64,000 bases of DNA from Ferruginibacter sp. (GTDB lineage: Bacteria; Bacteroidota; Bacteroidia; Chitinophagales; Chitinophagaceae), in NCBI GenBank assembly GCA_025963635.1, contig JAOQAK010000035.1:62001-126000 (forward strand). The letters are read 5' to 3'. The translations under genes and the position numbers were made by a program. Positions 40,009-50,284 of this stretch are shown piece by piece (position 1 is the first letter of the stretch; each line of letters begins with the position of its first letter). The notes under the pieces are model-generated. The model saw nothing but the letters and a program-made list of their open reading frames with translations, did not search any database and was not told the origin of the DNA.

Positions 40009-41613
40009 ATGAAGCTTACAAATTTACACACAACATTTATGGTGTTAGCCTTTGGTGTCTGTAACCTGGCCTCTGCTCAATTAACTATTGACAATGCACA
40101 GTTTACGATACAAAGCGGTGCAACCGTTACCGTTCAGGGTGATGTTACCAGTAACACCGACATTTTAGGCGCCGGCACCCTGCAAATGAATGGATCTGCC
40201 GCCCAGAATTTGAATATGAATGGGTTTAGCATCCCCAATTTAGAAATTAATAACCCCAGCAATGTAACGCTCACAAGCGCATGCAAAGTGGGTACTTCGT
40301 TGTTGTTTACAAATGGGAAAATACTGTTGGGCACTAATAATTTTACATTGGCGGATGTTGCTACAATAAGTGGACAAGGAGCCGGAAAATTTGTCGAAAC
40401 CAATGGCTCAGGCCAATTATTAAAATCATTAACCACCAATGTTACTTTGCTGGAATTACCAGTTGGTGCCGGCACTGTTTACAGACCTGCATACATCACT
40501 ACTTCGGGCACTTATTCTAACGCAAGCGTCGGGGTAAGATTACTAGGCATTACTGATCCAAATAAACCACCGATGATTTCCGATTTTCTTACAACTCACT
40601 GGCCTGTAACTAAAACAGGCGTCACGGGGACTGTTACAGTAACCGGTCAATATGCTGACGCTGATATTAGCGGTATAGAAAATAATTTAAGGGGGTACTA
40701 TTTTAATGGAACAGATTGGAGTTCTACCGGCGAGGCACATGATATCGCTTTAAATAGAGTTTCAGCTCCCATTGCTACTGCAAATGGTGATGTATTTGGC
40801 ATGGATAAATTTATTTTGTCAAAAACTAAAGCATTTCTGCAGGCAGCATATAATAGTACGACAGGGGTTATGGCTGACAATTTGAGAACTCCGACAAATC
40901 TTATCCCTTTATCAGATCCTTATAGAACAGCTCCATATTCTACCAGTTTTACACACGTATCCAATGGAGTAGCAGAAACAGCGAGTGCTGGCGTCTTTGC
41001 GGACCAAGCCTCTTCGAATAACAATATAGTGGATTGGGTTTTTTTAGAATTACGAAATAATACTGTATCACCAGGTAATACCGTATTACAAACAAGAAGT
41101 GCATTATTACAGAGAAATGGAGATATAGTTGACGTAGATGGCACAAGTCCTGTGACCTTTAATAATATGACAGACGGCAACTATACACTGGCTATCCGCC
41201 ACCGTAATCATATTGGGATCAGCGCAGATCCTGCCACTAATTTAAAAGCCCTGAGCGAAACCAAATCGACGGCTACTATTCTTGATTTAACAACCGCACC
41301 AGATGCTAATCTTTTTGGACCGGCCACAGCTTATGGGGTTGCCACAGATGGGAAAAATATACTGTGGGCCGGAAATGCCAATAGTAATGCTAACGTAAGA
41401 TATGTAGGGCTATCTAATGATAAAGATTATATTGTGGTAACTACCTTGGCCAATAATGCGACTCAAGTTTTATCAAATGTGTACAATGCAGCTGACGTAA
41501 ACATGAATAGAAATGTTCGCTATGTTGGACTATCCAACGACAAGGATCTAATACTTGTAAATATTTTAGCAAATACAGCCACTGCGCAAAAAATTCAGTC
41601 ACTACCTAACTAA
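40009..41613 (+). CDS. Secreted surface protein with C-terminal duplicated NVRYVGLSNDKD motif
   Basis: Signal peptide MKLTNLHTTFMVLAFGVCNLASAQ; two repeats NANVRYVGLSNDKDYIVVTTLANNAT and NRNVRYVGLSNDKDLILVNILANTAT. Start trimmed to ATG 40009. Confidence 0.8.
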   Translation: MKLTNLHTTFMVLAFGVCNLASAQLTIDNAQFTIQSGATVTVQGDVTSNTDILGAGTLQMNGSAAQNLNMNGFSIPNLEINNPSNVTLTSACKVGTSLLFTNGKILLGTNNFTLADVATISGQGAGKFVETNGSGQLLKSLTTNVTLLELPVGAGTVYRPAYITTSGTYSNASVGVRLLGITDPNKPPMISDFLTTHWPVTKTGVTGTVTVTGQYADADISGIENNLRGYYFNGTDWSSTGEAHDIALNRVSAPIATANGDVFGMDKFILSKTKAFLQAAYNSTTGVMADNLRTPTNLIPLSDPYRTAPYSTSFTHVSNGVAETASAGVFADQASSNNNIVDWVFLELRNNTVSPGNTVLQTRSALLQRNGDIVDVDGTSPVTFNNMTDGNYTLAIRHRNHIGISADPATNLKALSETKSTATILDLTTAPDANLFGPATAYGVATDGKNILWAGNANSNANVRYVGLSNDKDYIVVTTLANNATQVLSNVYNAADVNMNRNVRYVGLSNDKDLILVNILANTATAQKIQSLPN

Positions 41614-41653
41614 TCACGAGCTTTTCGAAATTGTTAACTTCAAAGAACTTAAA

Positions 41654-42811
41654 ATGAAAAAAATATTACCGATAATTATTGCTTCTTTACTTTGCTTACA
41701 GAGTTATGGTCAATTAATGCAGGCAAGTATTGGAATAGGATCACAAGCAAACAGGATCAAAATTTATCTTAAATCTAGCGTAACACAAGCTCCAAGCAGT
41801 ATATCGACGTTACAGTTTAACGTTGGAATTAATGCGACTGGTATTGTTGTTTCCCCCAACTTAGCTGTGTTATCTTCAGCGTTTCCATCAGTTACCTGGG
41901 CAGTAGAAAAGCATTTGGATGGAGGTTATTGGAACTACAATATTACTACAGCTACCAGTCCATTGACTCCAAGTTTTACTGCCAACACAGAATTTGAAGC
42001 AATGGAACTTGAATTCTCAAATGGCACACCCAATATGGCCAATGTTGGATTAGTAACTTTACCTGATGGCGGAGCTTTACCATCAAATTCGATATTTTTA
42101 TGCACCGGAACGGTAAGTTCAAATGGAATGAGCAATTTGTATTATGCAAGAACGGGAGTTACAGTCAACAATCAAAATAGTTATGATCTCGTCGCATCTA
42201 CTCCTGGTACCGCCACTTCTACGGCGTTTATTTCGTCGGTTGTACTTCCCGTCAAATTTCTCGGCTTCAACGTTATCAAAAAGAACAACGATGCAATTCT
42301 CAACTGGCAGATTGAAAATGAAACTTCAATTACTGACCGCTATGAAGTTGAAAGGAGTTTGAATGGAGTGGATTTTAAGAATGTTAATACAATCACCCCA
42401 AAACACAATGGCCTTTCAAGTAATAGCTATGACCTGGCAGATGTAAATTTGAACGAACTCCGTTCAGCCGGCATCTTTTACTATCGTATTAAACAGTACG
42501 ACAAAGACGGTCATTTTATTTATTCTGAAACAAAAAGTGTACGGCTTACCAGCAAAGGAATTGTAATGGGTGTTTACCCTAACCCATTGAAGGATTTTGC
42601 AAACCTCTCTATCGATCTTGAACAGAATGCCAATGCAACGATTACTGTTACCGATGCAAGCGGCAAACAGGTACAATACATACAAACGCTCCTCTTTAAA
42701 GGCCCCAATATTAAAAAGATCAACATGAGTGCAGCAGCTGCAGGAAGTTACCTGTTAAAGTTGCAGACAGCCACAGAAACAAAAACAATGTCGATCGTTA
42801 AAACCCTTTAA
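41654..42811 (+). CDS. Secreted protein with T9SS type A sorting domain
   Basis: Signal peptide; ...YEVERSLNGVDFKNVNTI...YPNPLKDFANLSIDLEQNANATITVTDASGKQVQYIQTLLFKGPNIKKINMSAAAAGSYLLKLQTATETKTMSIVKTL. Confidence 0.9.
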   Translation: MKKILPIIIASLLCLQSYGQLMQASIGIGSQANRIKIYLKSSVTQAPSSISTLQFNVGINATGIVVSPNLAVLSSAFPSVTWAVEKHLDGGYWNYNITTATSPLTPSFTANTEFEAMELEFSNGTPNMANVGLVTLPDGGALPSNSIFLCTGTVSSNGMSNLYYARTGVTVNNQNSYDLVASTPGTATSTAFISSVVLPVKFLGFNVIKKNNDAILNWQIENETSITDRYEVERSLNGVDFKNVNTITPKHNGLSSNSYDLADVNLNELRSAGIFYYRIKQYDKDGHFIYSETKSVRLTSKGIVMGVYPNPLKDFANLSIDLEQNANATITVTDASGKQVQYIQTLLFKGPNIKKINMSAAAAGSYLLKLQTATETKTMSIVKTL

Positions 42812-42830
42812 CCAGTTTTTAAAGATATTA

Positions 42831-42858
42831 AAAAGCCCTGCCACGTGCAGGGTTTTTT
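42831..42858 (+). terminator. Intrinsic terminator
   Basis: CCCTGC-cacgt-GCAGGG followed by TTTTTTAT after the T9SS gene; A run on the other side suggests bidirectional use. Confidence 0.8.
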
Positions 42859-42997
42859 ATTTGAATACACTTGTGCTCAGCCGGATAAGGCCAGGTTTTG
42901 GTAACAACACTTCGTGAAGAATAAACATACCATTCAGACCACCAGTTACGACCTCGCACAAAAATGCCAGCAAACCGCTGGCACCCTTTATAAAAAC

Positions 42998-45748
42998 TTA
43001 CACTGAAAATGCCTTATCTATGATTTCAGCCTGCTCTTTAGCGTGAATTTTAGAATACCCGGTAGCAGTAGACGCACTTGGCACGCGGCTTATTACAAAA
43101 AAATTAATATTTACCAGGTTCATTCTTAAAAAAGTTGCAGCACCCATATTTAAGGGCTCTTCCTGAACCCAATACCAGATCGCTTTGCTGTATTTTTTGT
43201 AGAGCTCATCCAATTTTGCCTGGGGTAAAGGGTATATCTGCTCAAGGCGAACAAGGGCTACGTCCGTCCGGTTTTCTTTTAGTTGCCTCTCTGCCAGGTC
43301 GAAATACATTTTACCACTGCATAAAATTACTTTTTTAATATTGGCAGGGTCTTTTACAGACCCGTCATCGATCACTTCCTTAAATCCTCCCGAAGTAAAC
43401 TCAGCAGCAGGACTAAAGCTACCGGGATGACGAAGGTTGGCTTTAGGAGAAAAATTGATCAGTGGCTTCCGGAACGGCCATGCGAGTTGCCGGCGCAATA
43501 CATGAAAAAAGTTAGCAGCGGTAGTAACATTCGTGATCACCATGTTATTTTCCGCACACATCTGTAAAAAACGTTCCATTCTCGCACTGCTATGCTCCGG
43601 ACCCTGCCCTTCGTATCCGTGCGGTAATAACATTACTACCCCGTTCATGCGCTGCCATTTGGTTTCTGCAGCCGCAATGAACTGGTCGATCATTGTTTGA
43701 GCGCCGTTACAAAAATCGCCGAACTGGGCTTCCCAGATTACAAGGGCGTTGGGGTTTGCCATTGAATAGCCATATTCAAATCCCAGTACTGCATATTCGC
43801 TCAACAAAGAATTGTAAATCCTGAAGGGTGCCTGCATTTCTGTAAAATGATCCAGCCGGTTATATTCTTCGTTGGTATTTTCATCATAAATAACAGAATG
43901 CCGATGACTAAAAGTGCCTCTTTTTACGTCCTGCCCGCTCATGCGTACATCTTTGCCTTCTATCAGCAAACTTCCATAAGCCATCAACTCACCGGTGGCC
44001 CAATCAATTTTCTGTTCCTCTGAATATAATTTAATTTTATCCTGTAATAGTTTTTCCACTTTCCTGAGTGGTTTGAAATTTTCGGGCCATTTCATCAGCC
44101 CACTGAATAGGAGATTGAAATCTTTTTCATTAATGGCGGTCACCGGTGAACTTTCAAAATCGCCGGCTGCAGCCCTTCTCAGGCTTTTCCACCAAAGCTC
44201 GGGCTTTTGAAAAGTGTACGGCAGGGGATTCTGTTTCACCTCATCCAGTCTTTCCTGTAATTCAGCTAAAAATTGCTTTTCCATTTCCTTGGCCAGCGCT
44301 TTGGCTTCGGGTTCACCATTTTCGATGAGGTACTGCGTATAAACTTCACGGGGATTTTGATGCTTATCAATTAGTGAATATAACTGGGGTTGGGTAAACT
44401 TAGGTTCATCGCCCTCATTGTGTCCATGGCGCCGGTAGCAAACCATATCAATAAAAATATCACTGTTAAATTCCTGGCGATATTGTGTGGCTATTTCTAC
44501 TGCCTTCACTACTGTTTCGGGATCATCACCATTTACGTGCAATACCGGCGCTTTAATCATTGAGGCTATAGAGGTACAGTAATCCGTGCTTCTTGCATCA
44601 TCAAAATCGGTAGTGAATCCAATCTGGTTGTTGATTACGAAATGAATGGTGCCACCGGTATAATATCCCTTCAAATTAGACATTTGTAGCACTTCATATA
44701 CCACGCCCTGACCGGCCACGGAAGCATCCCCATGAATTAGAATAGGTAATATCTTATCAAAATCACTGTTATACAATACGTCTGCTTTACATCTTGAAAA
44801 GCCCACTACCACCGGATCAACCGCTTCCAGGTGCGAAGGGTTCGGGCAAAGCTTCAGGTTAATTTTGTTGCCCGTTGCCGTAACGATATCACTGCTAAAT
44901 CCAAGGTGATATTTCACATCACCGCTCCCCATGGTGGTATCAGGTGTAGCGGTTCCCTCAAATTCGCTGAATATCTGTTCGTAAGTTTTTCCCAAAATAT
45001 TGGCTAAGATATTCAGTCTTCCGCGGTGTGCCATACCAATTACTACTTCCTGCACATTATTGGAAGAAGCTGTATTAATGATAGCATCCAGTGCAGCGAT
45101 GGTTGTTTCGCCACCTTCAAGAGAAAAACGCTTTTGCCCGATGTATTTCGTGTGAAGAAATTTTTCGAACATTACCCCTTCATTGAGTTTTTGCAAAATC
45201 CGTTTCTTTTGTTCCAGCGGAACCGGTTCAAGCATGGTGTGTTCAACGGCATTCATCATCCAGTCGAGCTTACGATTACTATTATCAGCACGAAACTCAA
45301 CGCCGAGATGACTGGTATAACATTTCTGTAAATGGGTGATGATATTTTGCAGGGTGGTGCTTCCTAACCCAACAAATTTGCCGCTTTCAAATGTAGCAGA
45401 AAGGTCATCTTCACTAAGACCATAATTTTCAATAGAAAGATTGGCCTTTCGATCTTTGCGTTCGCGGATGGGATTGGTTTTAGCGACAAGGTGCCCCTTT
45501 CGTCGATACGCCTGTATCAACTGATAAACACTTAACTCCTTTGCAAAAGATACTGCGTCGACTGTACCGCCGCGAGTAGGCATCTTAGCGCCGTTGATCG
45601 CCCCGCCACCATTGCTGACTGCAAAGTCAAATCCTTCAAAAAACTTACGCAATTCCCCGTCTACACTAGTGGGATCCTTTACGAAATCGTTGTACAGGTT
45701 TTCGATGTATGCCGGATGAGCGTTGGTGATATATTGAAAATCCTTCAT
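42998..45748 (-). CDS. odhA: 2-oxoglutarate dehydrogenase E1
   Basis: FLHTKYIGQKRFSLEGGETTIAALDAII, GMAHRGRLNILANILGK, CYRRHGHNEGDEPKFTQP, HGYEGQGPEHSSARMERFLQ. Confidence 0.96.
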   Translation of the reverse strand: MKDFQYITNAHPAYIENLYNDFVKDPTSVDGELRKFFEGFDFAVSNGGGAINGAKMPTRGGTVDAVSFAKELSVYQLIQAYRRKGHLVAKTNPIRERKDRKANLSIENYGLSEDDLSATFESGKFVGLGSTTLQNIITHLQKCYTSHLGVEFRADNSNRKLDWMMNAVEHTMLEPVPLEQKKRILQKLNEGVMFEKFLHTKYIGQKRFSLEGGETTIAALDAIINTASSNNVQEVVIGMAHRGRLNILANILGKTYEQIFSEFEGTATPDTTMGSGDVKYHLGFSSDIVTATGNKINLKLCPNPSHLEAVDPVVVGFSRCKADVLYNSDFDKILPILIHGDASVAGQGVVYEVLQMSNLKGYYTGGTIHFVINNQIGFTTDFDDARSTDYCTSIASMIKAPVLHVNGDDPETVVKAVEIATQYRQEFNSDIFIDMVCYRRHGHNEGDEPKFTQPQLYSLIDKHQNPREVYTQYLIENGEPEAKALAKEMEKQFLAELQERLDEVKQNPLPYTFQKPELWWKSLRRAAAGDFESSPVTAINEKDFNLLFSGLMKWPENFKPLRKVEKLLQDKIKLYSEEQKIDWATGELMAYGSLLIEGKDVRMSGQDVKRGTFSHRHSVIYDENTNEEYNRLDHFTEMQAPFRIYNSLLSEYAVLGFEYGYSMANPNALVIWEAQFGDFCNGAQTMIDQFIAAAETKWQRMNGVVMLLPHGYEGQGPEHSSARMERFLQMCAENNMVITNVTTAANFFHVLRRQLAWPFRKPLINFSPKANLRHPGSFSPAAEFTSGGFKEVIDDGSVKDPANIKKVILCSGKMYFDLAERQLKENRTDVALVRLEQIYPLPQAKLDELYKKYSKAIWYWVQEEPLNMGAATFLRMNLVNINFFVISRVPSASTATGYSKIHAKEQAEIIDKAFSV

Positions 45749-45815
45749 TGTAAATTGAAAATTGTTTATTGGTATGGCATAATTGAGGAATGCAAATATC
45801 GTTCATTTATTCAAA

Positions 45816-46316
45816 TTATTCAGCAGATGAAATATATGCATTACCGGTTTTAACAGTCGTTAAAACCCACACAATACCGGCACTGATTAAAACATATGCC
45901 GCAAAAAAGTAAAACCCGGGCTCCAGGCTCGCAGTGGTGTTGTTCATTGCACGGCTGCCCAGGAAGGCGATGAAAATACTAACAGCAAAAACATCCGCCA
46001 TTGCCCATTTACTGATAGCGCTCACCAATTTAAGCCAACTCGCAGGGATATTTTTGGATAAAAGAATATAAAAAATGATAGCAGATTTAAACAAGGGAAC
46101 AATTATCCCAAATATGAGAATCAGTACAAAGGGGAAATAGTTGGCACTTTCCCACAGGTTTTGTAGCGTACCGACAATGCTTCTTTTCTCATTAAAAAGA
46201 TTGATATCAATAAAAAATTTGGCAGTAATGTCAACTTTGAGCATGTTAAGCACGAGCCCAAAACCTAAAAACACAAGGGAAAGAATGTGTAACGCTAACA
46301 ATAAAGCCCTCTTCAT
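45816..46316 (-). CDS. Paraquat-inducible protein A-like membrane protein
   Basis: LIFGIIVPLFKSAIIFYILLSKNIPASWLKLVSAISKWAMADVFAVSIFIAFLGSRAMNNTTASLEPGFYFFAAYVLIS. Confidence 0.85.
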   Translation of the reverse strand: MKRALLLALHILSLVFLGFGLVLNMLKVDITAKFFIDINLFNEKRSIVGTLQNLWESANYFPFVLILIFGIIVPLFKSAIIFYILLSKNIPASWLKLVSAISKWAMADVFAVSIFIAFLGSRAMNNTTASLEPGFYFFAAYVLISAGIVWVLTTVKTGNAYISSAE

Positions 46317-46410
46317 ACCCTGGTTTATAGCTGAAAGCGTGTTTTGATTGATTTAAGAAGGCGATTTTACAAAAATCCTTTCTAAATGATTATTTCTTAT
46401 TTTGAATCCC

Positions 46411-46418
46411 TATCTTTG
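46411..46418 (+). promoter_or_regulatory. Bacteroidota -7-like promoter element upstream of rpsT
   Basis: TATCTTTG (TAnnTTTG) 22 bp upstream of the rpsT ATG. Confidence 0.55.
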
Positions 46419-46439
46419 CAGCCCAAAAATAAGATTTAA

Positions 46440-46697
46440 ATGGCAAACCATTCAGCAACTAAGAAAGATGTGCGTCAGAGCAGCAAGCGTAATGAACGTA
46501 ACCGTTATTATGGCAAAACAACCCGTAATGCGATACGCGACATTAAAGCGATAGAAGATAAATCAGGTGCTACTGAAAAGCAACCGATTGTTGCCTCTAT
46601 GATTGATAAATTAGCTAAACGTGGAACTATCCACAAAAACAAAGCGGCTAATTTAAAAAGCAAACTGGCCAGGCGGATTAATGCTTTGGCAAAGTAA
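46440..46697 (+). CDS. rpsT: 30S ribosomal protein S20
   Basis: MANHSATKKDVRQSSKRNERNRYYGKTTRNAIRDIKAI...MIDKLAKRGTIHKNKAANLKSKLARRINALAK. Confidence 0.95.
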   Translation: MANHSATKKDVRQSSKRNERNRYYGKTTRNAIRDIKAIEDKSGATEKQPIVASMIDKLAKRGTIHKNKAANLKSKLARRINALAK

Positions 46698-46725
46698 TTT
46701 TCGCTTTTTGCATATATTATTACAG

Positions 46726-46757
46726 CCCGTCAGGATTAAATACCTGACGGGTTTTTA
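46726..46757 (+). terminator. rpsT intrinsic terminator
   Basis: CCCGTCAGG-attaaata-CCTGACGGG followed by TTTTTA. Confidence 0.88.
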
Positions 46758-47201
46758 TGTATAAAACAGATCGCAAGTTGTAAATTATATACTTCTCTTC
46801 GTGTAAGTGCCGCATTCACGGGTAGTTAGGGGTGCCGCTTTAGGTTTTGGTGAAATGAACGGAAATAGTTTTTTGCAGCTTGAACCGAACTGATTTACTG
46901 GTCTGAAACTTCCTCTCATACTTTTCTCTTCAATATTTTTTTCCGCCATTTGCTTCACTCAATAAGGCCGGCTTAAATATCCCGACGGATCACCGCTGGG
47001 AAAGATATTGCAGCAACGGTATAAAAGGCAATTCGGCACCGCAGCAGAAAAAATAAAGTTGTCGATTCTAGTTTGCTTCGAATGCTTGTGCGCAATTGGA
47101 TTTTATTTGTAAAACTCTCCCTGTTATGAGCCGGCGCACATGTGCTTCCCGTTTTTTTGCTTTGTACAATAGTATATATTTGTTTACCTAAATTAACCTG
47201 C

Positions 47202-47597
47202 ATGAGCAATGAAGTTTATGCGATTCCACTCCGGTATCGTAAGATGGAGAATTTACACATTGTATTCTGGCTATTCAAAGATATCAGCTGGTGCATGATT
47301 TGGCGCCCCCTTGGTATCGCCATGATTTTTCCCACACTTATCATTGCTATCGTCATTGCTATCCGCACCCGGCAATACATGAGCGAAGTATGCCACAATA
47401 TTGCGATCGTTGTGTGGATCGCCGCCAACTCCTACTGGATGATCAGCGAATTTTTAAACTTCGATACGAATGTGTTGTTTGGTCAATACACTTTCAAACA
47501 CTTAGCCATCATTCCTTTTGCACTGGGTGTGCTGGTGCTGGGCTATTACTATGTTTGGTGGAGGCCCCGGCATATGGATGTGGTGGAAACGATGTAA
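47202..47597 (+). CDS. Small integral membrane protein, unknown function
   Basis: MSNEVYAIPLRYRKMENLHIVFWLFKDISWCMIWRPLGIAMIFPTLIIAIVIAIRTRQYMSEVCHNIAIVVWIAANSYWMISEF; several predicted TM helices. Start trimmed. Confidence 0.75.
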   Translation: MSNEVYAIPLRYRKMENLHIVFWLFKDISWCMIWRPLGIAMIFPTLIIAIVIAIRTRQYMSEVCHNIAIVVWIAANSYWMISEFLNFDTNVLFGQYTFKHLAIIPFALGVLVLGYYYVWWRPRHMDVVETM

Positions 47598-47713
47598 ATG
47601 TGAAAGTGTAAAGAGGTGTACTAACAGGTTTCTGTTCCAGAAGCCTGTTTTCCCTAAAATTTCTCTGTGTATATTTGCAACCGCTTCAATAAAAGCCAAA
47701 TAGCACTCCTGCT

Positions 47714-47740
47714 GTTGAACGGAGCGTCGCCAATGAAGCT
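47714..47740. repeat. 27-bp dispersed repeat, copy 1
   Basis: GTTGAACGGAGCGTCGCCAATGAAGCT, exact reverse complement of 59007-59033. Confidence 0.85.
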
Positions 47741-47788
47741 CTATCAGGGCTCTGCTGCCGGAAAACAAAAAACTTTAAATACAATACA

Positions 47789-49615
47789 ATGTACCGTTCT
47801 CATACCTGTGGCGAATTAAGAATTGCCGACGTTAATAAAGAAGTTACCCTTAGCGGATGGGTGCAAACCGTTCGCAAATTTGGCAGCATCACTTTTGTCG
47901 ATCTCCGCGACCGGTATGGCATCACACAATTATTATTTTCCGAAGTGCTCAATGGCGAATTGGATGCCAGCCCGCTGGGACGGGAATTTGTATTGCAGGT
48001 AAAGGGCCGCGTAAATGAGCGCAGCAACAAAAATCCGAATCTACCTACAGGTGATATTGAGATCGCCATTTCTGAATTTACGATTTTGAATAAATCGGCA
48101 GTGCCGCCTTTTTCAATACAGGACGATACCGACGGCGGTGATGAACTACGCATGAAATACCGCTTCCTCGATCTGCGCAGGAACCTCGTAAAAAAGAACC
48201 TGGAACTGCGCTACGCCGTGGGCCGCAGCACTCGTAATTATCTCCATGAAAATAATTTCATGGACATCGAAACACCTTTCCTGATCAAATCTACCCCGGA
48301 AGGTGCAAGGGATTTTGTAGTACCCAGCAGGATGAATGCCGGCCAGTTTTATGCCTTGCCCCAATCACCCCAAACATTTAAGCAATTGCTGATGGTGAGC
48401 GGGTTCGACCGCTACTACCAGATCGTTAAATGCTTTCGCGACGAAGATCTCCGTGCCGACCGCCAGCCGGAGTTTACACAAATTGATTGTGAAATGAGTT
48501 TTGTAGAGCAGGAAGATATTTTGATAATGTTTGAAGGCCTGGTGAAACGCATTTTTAAAGATGTAAAAAACATTGACTATACAGACGTTGTAGAGCGCAT
48601 GACCTGGGAAGAAGCTATGTGGATGTTTGGGAACGACAAACCGGATACCAGGTTTGAAATGAAGATTGGCAACTTGAAATTTCCTCAACATGCTTTTCCG
48701 CAGCAGCCGTCGCAGGCATCCCTGATTGAGGGGGCGTCTTTTGGCGTATTTGACGATGCAGAAACTGTATTGGCCATTGCAGCGCCGGGCTGCAGCGAAT
48801 ATACCCGCAAACAAACCGATGAACTCACCGATTGGGTAAAACGCCCGCAAATCGGTATGAAGGGCCTTGTTTATATCAAATGCAACGCAGACGGTACCTA
48901 TAAGAGCAGTGTAGATAAATTTTATAGTCCTGAACGCTTAAAAGCAATTGCTGATGCCGCCAACGCAAAGCCGGGCGACCTGGTGTTAATATTGGCCGGC
49001 GCGGAAGAAAAAACGCGGAAAGCCACGAGCGATCTGCGGATGTACCTGGGCGAAAGGCTGGGCTTGCGCAAAGCTGACCATTTTAAATTATTGTGGGTAC
49101 TCGACTTCCCTTTATTTGAATATGCGGAAGACGACAACCGCTGGGTAGCAAGGCACCATCCCTTTACTTCTCCCAAACCGGATCATATCGATATCATGAT
49201 CAATAATAACCCGGTGATTGAAAATGCGGCGGAATACCTCGCCCACCCCTACGCAGGTATCAAGGCCAATGCGTATGATATGGTGCTTAACGGCAATGAA
49301 ATCGGCGGCGGTTCAATCCGTATCTTCCAACGGGCGCTGCAGGAAAAAATGTTTGCCGCCCTGGGAATGGATACGGCGGAACAACAGCATAAATTCGGTT
49401 TCCTGCTGGGCGCTTTTGAATATGGCGCACCTCCGCACGGCGGATTGGCTTTTGGTTTCGATCGTCTTTGCGCTATCCTTGGCGGCAGTGAAAGTATCCG
49501 CGATTTTATCGCGTTTCCAAAAAACAACAGCGGCCGGGATGTGATGCTGGATGCGCCTTCCACCATTGATGCAAAGCAATTTGAAGAGTTGCAGATCAGG
49601 TTGGATTTGAAATAA
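47789..49615 (+). CDS. aspS: Aspartyl-tRNA synthetase
   Basis: [82 protein letters not shown]. Confidence 0.97.
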   Translation: MYRSHTCGELRIADVNKEVTLSGWVQTVRKFGSITFVDLRDRYGITQLLFSEVLNGELDASPLGREFVLQVKGRVNERSNKNPNLPTGDIEIAISEFTILNKSAVPPFSIQDDTDGGDELRMKYRFLDLRRNLVKKNLELRYAVGRSTRNYLHENNFMDIETPFLIKSTPEGARDFVVPSRMNAGQFYALPQSPQTFKQLLMVSGFDRYYQIVKCFRDEDLRADRQPEFTQIDCEMSFVEQEDILIMFEGLVKRIFKDVKNIDYTDVVERMTWEEAMWMFGNDKPDTRFEMKIGNLKFPQHAFPQQPSQASLIEGASFGVFDDAETVLAIAAPGCSEYTRKQTDELTDWVKRPQIGMKGLVYIKCNADGTYKSSVDKFYSPERLKAIADAANAKPGDLVLILAGAEEKTRKATSDLRMYLGERLGLRKADHFKLLWVLDFPLFEYAEDDNRWVARHHPFTSPKPDHIDIMINNNPVIENAAEYLAHPYAGIKANAYDMVLNGNEIGGGSIRIFQRALQEKMFAALGMDTAEQQHKFGFLLGAFEYGAPPHGGLAFGFDRLCAILGGSESIRDFIAFPKNNSGRDVMLDAPSTIDAKQFEELQIRLDLK

Positions 49616-49647
49616 TTTTTTTAACTTTAATAGCTAAAGAAAATTGA

Positions 49648-49818
49648 ATGATAATAGAAATTCCAAAAAATACCCCTGAAAAAGAAATTAAAAAAATTTT
49701 AAAAAAAATCCAGGGGAAAACTTCACAGGGGAAAGATGTGGATTCTTTTTTCGGGAAATTACCTGGTATTGAAGATGGGTTAGCTTATCAAAAGAAACGA
49801 CGTAATGAATGGAAATAA
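49648..49818 (+). CDS. Putative antitoxin of a VapC-type module (56 aa)
   Basis: Below ORF-track cutoff; read directly: MIIEIPKNTPEKEIKKILKKIQGKTSQGKDVDSFFGKLPGIEDGLAYQKKRRNEWK*. Overlaps the start of the downstream PIN ORF by 14 bp. Confidence 0.75.
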   Translation: MIIEIPKNTPEKEIKKILKKIQGKTSQGKDVDSFFGKLPGIEDGLAYQKKRRNEWK

Positions 49819-50174
49819 TTTATTGCTGGATACTAACATAATTATTTATGCACTGAAAGGCCTGGCGAACGTCAGGCCTTATTTTGACATTGAACCGTTC
49901 ATATCTGTGATCACGGAAATTGAAATTTTGGGTGTTAGAGACTTACCAGATACGGATAAAAAAATCAGGGAAACCGTAATTGAATATTGTAGTATCGTAC
50001 CCTTGACCAACAAAATAAAAACAGCGGGTTATTTCAATAAAGAAGGAGATAAAAACTCCAATCCCGGATGCAATTATTGCAGCAACGGCAATAGAACATG
50101 GACTTACACTTGCTACCGCTGATAAGGGTTTTAAACGCATAAAGCAATTGTCATTGATTTTAATAGAAATTTAA
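49805..50174 (+). pseudogene. VapC-like PIN toxin with a +1 frameshift
   Basis: Frame 1: MNGNNLLLDTNIIIYALKGLANVRPYFDIEPFISVITEIEILGVRDLPD...LTNKIKTAGYF. From about 50033 the homologous frame shifts to SIKKEIKTPIPDAIIAATAIEHGLTLATADKGFKRIKQLSLILIEI*. Confidence 0.8.
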
Positions 50175-50284
50175 CGGCACTTTCCGCAGTGCTAACTGTT
50201 ATCATCACCAGTTAGCGATAATTTTGAATGCACCCATATCAACGTTCAATCCTCACTTCCACAAATATTTCCTAACTTGAAAAT

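Noticed and set aside
47502-47768. 88-aa minus ORF sharing LHWRRSVQ with ORF 58979-59467
   Set aside because: The shared peptide is a translation of the 27-bp DNA repeat; both ORFs are otherwise antisense or intergenic.
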